A DNA stretch of 28,663 bases. Origin: DSXH01 sp037446915. GTDB taxonomy: Bacteria; Bacteroidota; Ignavibacteria; Ignavibacteriales; Melioribacteraceae. Position 1 is the first letter of the stretch. Each line of letters starts with the position of its first letter. The notes below the pieces were generated by a model. The model ran no database searches, was not told the origin of the DNA, and was given only the letters and a program-made list of their open reading frames with translations. The stretch is taken from contig JBBIHP010000024.1 in NCBI GenBank assembly GCA_037446915.1, forward strand, positions 1 through 28,663, given 5' to 3'. The position numbers and the translations under genes are program-made. This document shows positions 18,539 through 24,388 of the stretch, one piece after another.

Positions 18539-18646
18539 GAGGTCGTCTCAAAAGTAATAATGTATTATAAAATAGACCACGGATAAAGACGATTTAACAG
18601 ATATTCGCGGATTTTTTTATAGAACAATTACTTTTGAAACAACCTC
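18539..18646. repeat. MITE-like element with 20-bp terminal inverted repeats
   Basis: GAGGTCGTCTCAAAAGTAAT (18539-18558) is the reverse complement of 18627-18646 at 18 of 20 positions. The ends resemble GAGGYTGTYTCAAAAGT-type termini of insertion sequences, so this may be a non-autonomous remnant of such an element. The 68-bp interior has no ORF and includes a CCACGGATAAAGACG...TTCGCGGA stretch, which recalls a dispersed 'CCACGGAT-AACACGGAT' sequence seen in many bacterial genomes. No target-site duplication is obvious at the borders. A transcript could also fold it into a long hairpin. Confidence 0.6.
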
Positions 18647-18768
18647 TTTTTATTTTAAAGATAAATTTGAGTGTAAGTGAATTTGATTAAATATCTATTT
18701 TATCTGCTCGCCGGAACAAGATGCAGCAAAAATTTTGCAAGTTTTGAATATGTGTAGTTAGAATTCAA

Positions 18769-18798
18769 TTGACTTTTAAAAAATTAAGTATAGATTTG
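18769..18798 (+). promoter_or_regulatory. Bacteroidota-type promoter (TTG-N19-TAGATTTG) for the secreted-protein operon
   Basis: TTG at 18769-18771, a 19-nt spacer, and TAGATTTG at 18791-18798 match the TTG-N19-TAnnTTTG consensus exactly. The predicted transcript would start near 18803-18806, leaving a leader of about 245 nt before the gene at 19051. Confidence 0.6.
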
Positions 18799-18948
18799 AA
18801 GTGAGAATATAACGGAGTATATCTGAACCTCCGGAAATTAAATATTACCGAACAACTTCTCAGTTTATCTCTCTTGCGACCGCACCAAACAACCGGCATA
18901 CCTGTAATACTCAGCAAAATAATTTAATAACAAATAAAGGGGGGAAAA

Positions 18949-18963
18949 ATGAAAGAGACATAA
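18949..18963 (+). other. mini-ORF (4 codons plus stop) with strong Shine-Dalgarno in the leader
   Basis: AAAGGGGGG (18936-18944) lies 4 nt before ATG AAA GAG ACA TAA. The ribosome site is much stronger than that of the real gene at 19051, which has none visible. It could be a translated leader peptide linked to the hairpin just downstream, or the scar of a gene that lost its body. Confidence 0.35.
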
Positions 18964-18987
18964 ACATTAGAACCAGCATTTAGCTAA

Positions 18988-19023
18988 CCTTCCAGGTTGA
19001 AGTTGGAAGGGATTATTTTTTAT
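18988..19023 (+). terminator. terminator-like hairpin in the leader (possible attenuator)
   Basis: CCTTCCA (18988-18994) pairs with TGGAAGG (19004-19010) around a 9-nt loop and is followed by GATTATTTTTTATA. It sits 25 nt after the mini-ORF stop and 28 nt before the ATG of the next gene, downstream of the predicted promoter, so it would be inside the transcript. Confidence 0.5.
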
Positions 19024-19050
19024 AGTTATAAATAATTAAAAAATATAGCA

Positions 19051-20322
19051 ATGAGAACAAAAAAATTACTTATTTGTTTGCTCTTGTTATCCATTGTGAA
19101 AATAATAGCACAAGAATGGAAATTGCAGCACACCCCAACAGCTGAAGCCCTCTTTGATGTATTTTTCATTGATAAAATGAAGGGCTGGGTGGTGGGAAAC
19201 AACGGGATTGTCTTACGCACAACAGATTCAGGAAAGACATGGCTACAACAAGAGAGCGGTACTATTGTTAATTTACGTTCCGTATTTTTTGTTGATTCAT
19301 TAAATGGCTACTCTGTTGGCAGTGGCGGAAGAATAATAAAAAGTACCGACGGTGGAAAAACTTGGGCGATTCAATCCAGCGGGACTAATCTTTATCTTTC
19401 AAATGTTTTTTTCATAAATACAAAAATTGGGTGGGCTGTTGGTGGCGAGTTATTTAATGGAACTATTCTTAAGACCACAGACTCGGGTTTAATATGGAAA
19501 AAAATGATTGATAGTACTGCCGGCTCGTTTAGGGCAGTACATTTTATAAATGAAAAAGTAGGTTGGGTTGTTGGCGCAAGAAGTCTATTTGATAATTTAG
19601 AACCACACAGAATATTACACACCACCGATGGTGGTATAACATGGCAGAATTTATCAGATTTCACAAGACCAGGTCCACTAGTAGATGTTCATTTTTTAAA
19701 TCAAAAATCTGGATGGGTTTTAGGTTTCTCTCCAAATGCCAGGGGTATATTATATACTAATAATGGAGGATTAACATGGACCGATATAAGAATTCAGCGT
19801 GGTGAATTATCATGGAGTGATTATTATCGTAGTTTAGCAGTTGTAGATTCAAACAATATCTGGGTTGCAACGAACGATACAATTTACCGAACAATTAACG
19901 GCGGAATCTTTTGGAATGCAACTAGAATACAATCTGCAAAAGGTCTGTGTTCAATATATTTCTTTGATAATCACAACGGTTGGGCCGTTGGTGTAGAAGG
20001 CTCTATCTGGAAATATGATGATAACATTGTAAGTATTCACAGCGAAAAAAGGGTTAAAAAAAAATCCATTCTTGAAGATTGTTACCCCAATCCAGCAAAT
20101 CCAATAGCACATATTAAATATTATTTAGAAAAAGAAAGTTACGTTAATTTAATACTTTATAATCTATTGGGACAGGAAGTAGTGACTTTAGTAAAAGAGT
20201 ATAAATTACCGGGTAACCATGAAACGATATTTGACGGATCTAAATTACCAAGTGGAGTATACTTTTATTCAATCATTTTAGACTCTAATTTCGAGTCTAA
20301 AAAATTGTTATTAATTAAATGA
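19051..20322 (+). CDS. secreted YCF48/BNR-repeat beta-propeller protein with T9SS sorting tail
   Basis: This 423-residue protein has a signal peptide (about 1-20). Seven repeats follow of the form GW-x-VG...G-x-(I/V)-x-x-T-x-(D/N)-(S/G)-G-x-T-W, for example RTTDSGKTW, KSTDGGKTW, HTTDGGITW and YTNNGGLTW. This fits a seven-bladed propeller of the photosystem-stability/YCF48-like and Asp-box type. Residues about 342-423 are a T9SS type A sorting domain (CYPNPANPIAHIKY, LYNLLGQEVVTLV, LPSGVYFYS, terminal KKLLLIK), so it should be exported across the outer membrane and attached or released. Its role is unknown; such propellers are thought to bind proteins or glycans. No Shine-Dalgarno is seen before the ATG. 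It is the first gene of the secreted-protein operon. Confidence 0.9.
   Translation: MRTKKLLICLLLLSIVKIIAQEWKLQHTPTAEALFDVFFIDKMKGWVVGNNGIVLRTTDSGKTWLQQESGTIVNLRSVFFVDSLNGYSVGSGGRIIKSTDGGKTWAIQSSGTNLYLSNVFFINTKIGWAVGGELFNGTILKTTDSGLIWKKMIDSTAGSFRAVHFINEKVGWVVGARSLFDNLEPHRILHTTDGGITWQNLSDFTRPGPLVDVHFLNQKSGWVLGFSPNARGILYTNNGGLTWTDIRIQRGELSWSDYYRSLAVVDSNNIWVATNDTIYRTINGGIFWNATRIQSAKGLCSIYFFDNHNGWAVGVEGSIWKYDDNIVSIHSEKRVKKKSILEDCYPNPANPIAHIKYYLEKESYVNLILYNLLGQEVVTLVKEYKLPGNHETIFDGSKLPSGVYFYSIILDSNFESKKLLLIK
20276..20302 (+). repeat. perfect 10-bp hairpin inside the 3' end of the propeller gene
   Basis: TTTTAGACTC (20276-20285) and GAGTCTAAAA (20293-20302) form a perfect stem with a 7-nt loop within codons of the sorting tail. 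It ends 44 nt before the start of the next gene. It may be chance in AT-rich DNA, or an mRNA structure influencing the downstream genes. Confidence 0.4.
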
Positions 20323-20345
20323 TATTTTTATTCGGAGAACTAAAC

Positions 20346-20882
20346 ATGAGACAATTAAGAAAATTGAAATTAGTTTTTTTATTACTTGCTTATGGAACTA
20401 TTATGCAAGCAACGATTATGAGAGAAGCTACAATTAAAGAAATGACAAAAGAAGCGAATCTAATAGTGATGGGAAGGGTTGAGTTAATTGAAAGCCGTTG
20501 GTCTCGCGATGGAAAAATGATAATGACATATGTGACAGTATCGATTAATAATGTAATAAAAGGAGATCAAGAATTAAAAAACCTTGTAGTTGAGGTTCCT
20601 GGAGGAACTATTGGTGACGTTACGGCAACGGCAATGGGAGAAGCAAGATTTCATCAAAACGAAGAAGTTTTACTGTTTTTAGTAAAAAATAAAACCATTC
20701 CCTCAGCTACATATTTTGTTGTTGCGTTATGTCAAGGTAAATTTCGAATTTACTCTAAAAGTATTAATAACAGAAATTTGTTAGAGCGAAATCTTGAAGG
20801 AATTACACTAGTAGGAAAAAAGAACGGTTTTATACCACAGTATCTCGATGAAATTTTAGTAGAAATTAGAAAGTATATTTAG
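20346..20882 (+). CDS. small exported protein of unknown function, partner of a matrixin
   Basis: This 178-residue protein has a signal peptide (about 1-20, MRQLRKLKLVFLLLAYGTI). ATG 20346 was chosen because GGAG lies 8 nt upstream; an earlier ATG at 20319, overlapping the previous stop, only adds nine residues. The mature part has a compact beta pattern: LIVMGRVELIESRW, TYVTVSINNVIKG, NLVVEVPGGTIG and EEVLLFLVKN. I recall proteins with this GRV...WS.DG..I.TYV...V...KG...PGG pattern encoded beside bacterial matrixin-type proteases. The beta pattern might fit an OB/NTR-like fold, as in TIMP inhibitors, but this is speculation; no function is assigned. It precedes the matrixin gene by 17 nt, so the two are co-transcribed. 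Confidence 0.75.
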   Translation: MRQLRKLKLVFLLLAYGTIMQATIMREATIKEMTKEANLIVMGRVELIESRWSRDGKMIMTYVTVSINNVIKGDQELKNLVVEVPGGTIGDVTATAMGEARFHQNEEVLLFLVKNKTIPSATYFVVALCQGKFRIYSKSINNRNLLERNLEGITLVGKKNGFIPQYLDEILVEIRKYI

Positions 20883-20899
20883 ATGAGCGGAGATAAATT

Positions 20900-22534
20900 A
20901 TGAAGAATTTTATTAAATGTCTTTTTTTATTAGTACCACTCAATTTAATACTGTATAAAAGTATTTCTGCACAATGTTATAATTTATGGTATTCAAGTGC
21001 AAACGCAGTAAGGCATTGGACAACTTCCTCAGTAATGTTTTATGTAAATGTAAATGGTTCAAGATTTTTCTCTTCACCTCATACAGTTGAAGCTAATGCG
21101 ATTGGTAGAGCATTTGCTAGTTGGCAAAATGTAGAACCAGCAACAATATCATTTGTTTATGGTGGTTTTGATAATGCTACAAATGCCAATGACAACAAGA
21201 GTGTTCTCTATTGGAATAATGATATAAACGTTAGTGCATATGTCATCGCATCATTAACTACGTATGGAAACAATTACACAGGTGTATTAACCAACGTTGA
21301 TATTTGGTTTAATGATAGGTATTACGAGTGGACAGATGGAACTCTTGTTTTTGATTCAAAGATAATGGACATTCAAAGTATTGCTACACATGAAATTGGG
21401 CATTTTTTAGGGCTAAATGAATCAGACCCATGTATGGATAATGCCCCCACTATGATGACAGCGCCATTATGGGAGGCGTATTTTAAATCAGAAGCGGAAA
21501 GTCCGAATCTTGGTATAAGAAATTTAGCACAGGGTGATATGGATGGATTGAATTATTTATATGGAGCAACTTTACGCGTACCTCAAATATTTACTACAAT
21601 TGAGCAAGCTATAAGCTTTGCTCAGTCAGGTCAAACAATACTTGTAAGTAATGGAAATTATTCAATAAGCAATAATCTAATTATTTCAAACGGTGTTGTT
21701 TTACAAGTTAATCCCGGGGTAACATTAAATTTTGCAATCGGCGCATCGCTCATCGTCAACGGCACACTGAACGCAGTAGGTAACTCGACTAACAGAATAA
21801 CATTCACACGCAGCGGCACATCAGGAACATGGGGCGGTATAAAGTTCAACAGCGGCTCAAGCGGCTCTGTTCAATATTGTGATATTAGTTATGCCAATTA
21901 TGGAATTCACCTTTACAATTCTCCATCTAATATTGTTATAAACAATAATACAATAACAAATGGAAATGTTGGTATTTATTGTCAGCAAACAACCAGCACG
22001 CTTTTAAGAAACATCATAACAGGCCAGTCATCATACGGATTATCGAGCTTTGATAGCGACGTTTATCTAACTTACAACGGACAGGGAAACAACGTAATAA
22101 GAAACAATAACTATGGAGTTCAGAGCGGTTACGAAAGCGTAACCTACATAAGCAATGGAAATAATTGTGTTCATAATAATACAAACCAGGAAGTATATGC
22201 TCTTATGTATAGTTTAGTAAATGCAGAGAACACCTGGTGGAATCATACAGAGTACCCATATTGGACTCAAGCAGATTTTTGGATACAATATTATTCAACG
22301 GTTGATGCAGACCCAAATAATCTGAGAAGTGACCCGAATAATTGCCCTTTAATGAAGACCTCCAATCTATCAAGCAACGGAATGATATCCAGCGGACCAG
22401 CAATTGATAAAGAAATAATAGAAATATTAGAGAAAGAAAAAGAAGGCAGATATGAAGAAGCCATAAGAAACTATAAAGAGAAGCTGAAAGAAAATAAACC
22501 ACGGGCAAAAAGGGATTTATACTTGGCAGATTAG
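20900..22534 (+). CDS. secreted matrixin-type metalloprotease with beta-helix region; 3' part lost to a frameshift
   Basis: This 544-residue frame has a signal peptide (about 1-24, ending SISA), a matrixin-like N-terminal part (HWTTSSVMFYVNVNGSRFF, IGRAFASWQNVE) and the zinc motif H164-E165-I-G-H168-F-L-G171-L, with a Met-turn-like PTMM. The position normally holding the third ligand (His or Asp) is E174. After residue about 225 comes a right-handed beta-helix-like region with Asn-rich turns and NTITNGNVGIYC-type rungs. The frame ends in a helical TPR-like start (YEEAIRNYKEKLKENK) and then DLYLAD-stop. The following frame continues the same helix pattern, so this gene has lost its secretion tail by a -1 shift. 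AGCGGAGA precedes the ATG. GC content changes sharply inside the beta-helix part. Confidence 0.85.
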   Translation: MKNFIKCLFLLVPLNLILYKSISAQCYNLWYSSANAVRHWTTSSVMFYVNVNGSRFFSSPHTVEANAIGRAFASWQNVEPATISFVYGGFDNATNANDNKSVLYWNNDINVSAYVIASLTTYGNNYTGVLTNVDIWFNDRYYEWTDGTLVFDSKIMDIQSIATHEIGHFLGLNESDPCMDNAPTMMTAPLWEAYFKSEAESPNLGIRNLAQGDMDGLNYLYGATLRVPQIFTTIEQAISFAQSGQTILVSNGNYSISNNLIISNGVVLQVNPGVTLNFAIGASLIVNGTLNAVGNSTNRITFTRSGTSGTWGGIKFNSGSSGSVQYCDISYANYGIHLYNSPSNIVINNNTITNGNVGIYCQQTTSTLLRNIITGQSSYGLSSFDSDVYLTYNGQGNNVIRNNNYGVQSGYESVTYISNGNNCVHNNTNQEVYALMYSLVNAENTWWNHTEYPYWTQADFWIQYYSTVDADPNNLRSDPNNCPLMKTSNLSSNGMISSGPAIDKEIIEILEKEKEGRYEEAIRNYKEKLKENKPRAKRDLYLAD

Positions 22535-22578
22535 CAAAGTGCTATATCAAAACAAACAGAAAAGATTTTACAGAATAT

Positions 22579-23202
22579 TTGAATAAAGAAATCCGAAGTC
22601 AGATAAAAAGAGAAAATGAGCTATATGGATACAGCTTAAATGCAGAGAATATAATACTACTATCTGAAAAAGATTATGAGAGAGCCGTTGAGAATTATGA
22701 AATAATCCGAAACAGCTATTCATCAAACGGGCAATTGTATAAATGGTCAACATATAATATGGGTATGCTATATAGTTATCAATTAAACAAAACAGAGAAA
22801 GGGAAAGAATATTTTAGGGGGTTGGTAGAAAAATATCCCGAAGATGAATTGGCTCTTCATAGCCGGATACAGTTAGGAGAAATGGATTATTATATAAAGG
22901 GAGAAACCGAAGGCGGTAAAATTGCAACAGAAATGAAACCCATAGATTACACGATCGACAATTATCCCAACCCTTTCAATCCATCAACAACAATCCGTTA
23001 CCAGATTCCTCAAGATGAACAAATCAGCTTAAAGGTATATGATATGCTTGGCAGAGAAGTAGCACAGCTTGTAAATGAAGAAAAGAGAGCCGGAGAATAC
23101 ACGGTCAGCTTTGATGGAAGCAAATTATCATCAGGTGTTTACATTTATAAGTTGGTAGGCAACAATGTAAACATCAGCAAGAAGATGATATTGATGAAGT
23201 AA
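22579..23202 (+). CDS. frameshifted 3' part of the matrixin gene: TPR-like helices and T9SS tail
   Basis: The frame is open from 22498 and reads LAKCYIKTNRKDFTEYLNKEI before the TTG at 22579, so the TTG is not a natural start and no ribosome site precedes it. It encodes paired helices (YERAVENYEIIRNSYSS, EYFRGLVEKYPEDELALHSR) and a T9SS type A sorting domain (NYPNPFNPSTTIRYQIP, YDMLGREVAQLVNEE, LSSGVYIYKL, terminal KKMILMK). Adding one base, for instance a third G at 22525-22526, restores a single reading frame of 767 codons from 20900 to 23202, giving ...RDLYLGRLAKCYIK.... As it stands it is probably not translated alone. A strong terminator follows. Confidence 0.75.
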   Translation: MNKEIRSQIKRENELYGYSLNAENIILLSEKDYERAVENYEIIRNSYSSNGQLYKWSTYNMGMLYSYQLNKTEKGKEYFRGLVEKYPEDELALHSRIQLGEMDYYIKGETEGGKIATEMKPIDYTIDNYPNPFNPSTTIRYQIPQDEQISLKVYDMLGREVAQLVNEEKRAGEYTVSFDGSKLSSGVYIYKLVGNNVNISKKMILMK

Positions 23203-23230
23203 GAATTATTCTAATAAGTATATCAAACAA

Positions 23231-23262
23231 TGCCGTTCCGGATTACCGGAGCGGCATTTTTA
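23231..23262 (+). terminator. rho-independent terminator of the secreted-protein operon
   Basis: TGCCGTTCCGG (23231-23241) pairs with CCGGAGCGGCA (23246-23256) along 11 positions with one G-U pair and an ATTA loop, followed by TTTTTATT. It lies 28 nt after the stop at 23202. Confidence 0.93.
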
Positions 23263-23296
23263 TTGGAATTAATAATCGGTTCATTTAGTGTTTTGT

Positions 23297-23304
23297 TATC
23301 TTTG
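23297..23304 (+). promoter_or_regulatory. Bacteroidota-type -7 box (TATCTTTG) for the HAD gene
   Basis: TATCTTTG matches TAnnTTTG and lies 28 nt ahead of the ATG at 23333, between the preceding terminator and the AAGG ribosome site (23324-23327). No TTG is present at the ideal -33 spacing. Confidence 0.5.
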
Positions 23305-23332
23305 CATCAGGTAATTTTCAAATAAGGATCGA

Positions 23333-23950
23333 ATGAAATACTCTGTTATAGTTTTTGATCTGGGGAATGTATTAATCCCTTTCGATTACACAAAACCAAT
23401 TGAATACTTTAATAACATTAAAACCGGATTGGGAAACCGGTTTGTCCAATTGTATAAAGAAAATTATCATATCCACCGTTCATTCGAAAAAGGGGAGTTA
23501 ACACGTAATCAGTATCTTGCACAAATGATCGAATGGCTCGAGGGAAAAGTAACGGGCGATGAATTCTGTAAAATATTTTCCGACATTTTCACACTCAATA
23601 ACGATGTAATTGATTTGCTTCCGCAACTTAAAGAACATTATACGCTTTGCTTACTCTCCAATACAAATGAGATACATAAAGAATACGGTTACCAGCATTA
23701 TTCCTTCTTAAATTATTTCGATAAACTTTTTCTTTCGCACGAAGTCGGCGCAATTAAACCCGAAGAAACAATCTACAGAGCTGTAGAAAATTTTACCATG
23801 AAGCCATCAAGCGAACATTTGTTTATTGATGATATTCAAGAATATGTTGACGGTGCAAAAGCTTGTGGCTGGGACGGAATTCAATTTAATTCATACAATG
23901 ATTTAGTTGATGAGTTTAAGAAAAGAAATATTCTGCTCAATAATTTTTAA
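23333..23950 (+). CDS. HAD-superfamily hydrolase (subfamily IA, YihX-like)
   Basis: This 205-residue cytoplasmic protein has all HAD motifs: motif I VFDLGNVL with nucleophile D9 (the second acidic position is Gly, as in YihX-type members), motif II LLSNTNE, motif III K142 in GAIKPEETIY, and motif IV D166-D167 in LFIDDIQEYVDGAKACGW. The helical cap lies between motifs I and II. It is probably a phosphatase for a small phosphorylated metabolite; the substrate cannot be read from sequence. Its stop overlaps that of the convergent gene on the other strand by 4 nt. Confidence 0.9.
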   Translation: MKYSVIVFDLGNVLIPFDYTKPIEYFNNIKTGLGNRFVQLYKENYHIHRSFEKGELTRNQYLAQMIEWLEGKVTGDEFCKIFSDIFTLNNDVIDLLPQLKEHYTLCLLSNTNEIHKEYGYQHYSFLNYFDKLFLSHEVGAIKPEETIYRAVENFTMKPSSEHLFIDDIQEYVDGAKACGWDGIQFNSYNDLVDEFKKRNILLNNF

Positions 23951-24291
23951 TTCTTCTCTTCAATCCATTTTTCCCAGGTATCCGGCTGATACCCGATTGT
24001 AACCTCGCCACCGTTTCTAATAATTGGTGTTCTAAGCAGTAGCGGATCATTCAGCAGTTCTTCCTCAATATCAAAACGCATGTATTGCATATTCCGTTTC
24101 TTATATTGTTTTCCTTCTTTATCAATCAGATCTTCAAGAGAAATTTTTCTTGAGATATTGTCGAGCTCACCTTTCGCCAATCCTTTTTCATTCAAATCGC
24201 GGAAATGAAACGGAATTCTTCTTTCCTTAAAATACCGCTCAGCTTTTCTTGTATCGCTGCAGCTTTTTGTTCCTATTATCTGGATATTCAT
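23947..24291 (-). CDS. ArsC/Spx-family thioredoxin-fold protein (arsenate reductase-like)
   Basis: This 114-residue protein matches the ArsC family in length and layout: a beta strand followed by a single cysteine, C11 (IIGTKSCSDTRKAERYF), an LNEKGL...EL segment, and the C-terminal DPLLLRTPIIRNGGEVTIGY pattern with the PIIR arginine. There is only one N-terminal cysteine, so it lacks the CxxC redox switch of Spx. Many such proteins next to no other arsenic gene are not arsenate reductases and may act as glutaredoxin-like reductases. No ars gene is nearby. It converges on the HAD gene with overlapping stop codons. Confidence 0.85.
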   Translation of the reverse strand: MNIQIIGTKSCSDTRKAERYFKERRIPFHFRDLNEKGLAKGELDNISRKISLEDLIDKEGKQYKKRNMQYMRFDIEEELLNDPLLLRTPIIRNGGEVTIGYQPDTWEKWIEEKN

Positions 24292-24317
24292 GACAAATAA
24301 ATGTAGGTGTTAATTCA

Positions 24318-24347
24318 TTGTTTAGCTTAATCAAAAATTATATTTTG
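24318..24347 (+). promoter_or_regulatory. probable promoter for the M49 peptidase gene
   Basis: TTG at 24318-24320 and TATATTTTG at 24339-24347 are close to the TTG-N19-TAnnTTTG layout, but with one extra base inside the -7 box. It is 41 nt ahead of the ATG and upstream of no other gene on this strand. Confidence 0.4.
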
Positions 24348-24388
24348 CACCGCCTAATTTAATCATTAGAAAACATTTTGGAACAATT

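Larger units (their letters stand above)
18513..19050. other. 538-bp non-coding region between efflux operon and secreted-protein operon
   Basis: No protein gene of useful length is seen. In order the region holds an inverted-repeat element (18539-18646), AT-rich sequence including the short palindrome GCAAAAATTTTGC (18726-18738), a promoter (18769-18798), about 150 nt of leader with no recognised feature, a strong Shine-Dalgarno with a four-residue mini-ORF (18949-18963), and a terminator-like hairpin (18988-19023) just ahead of the next gene. Confidence 0.8.

Noticed and set aside
18513..19050. tRNA or other structured RNA gene in the long gap
   Set aside because: No T-loop (GTTCAA/GTTCGA) or cloverleaf pattern was found; only the repeat, promoter, mini-ORF and hairpin described.
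20319..20321. ATG overlapping the propeller stop as the start of the small exported protein
   Set aside because: ATG 20346 has GGAG 8 nt upstream and gives the better signal peptide.
22531..22544. TAGCA-AAG-TGCTA hairpin downstream of A5G3 as a frameshift stimulator
   Set aside because: A 5-bp stem with a 3-nt loop is too weak to support programmed frameshifting by itself.
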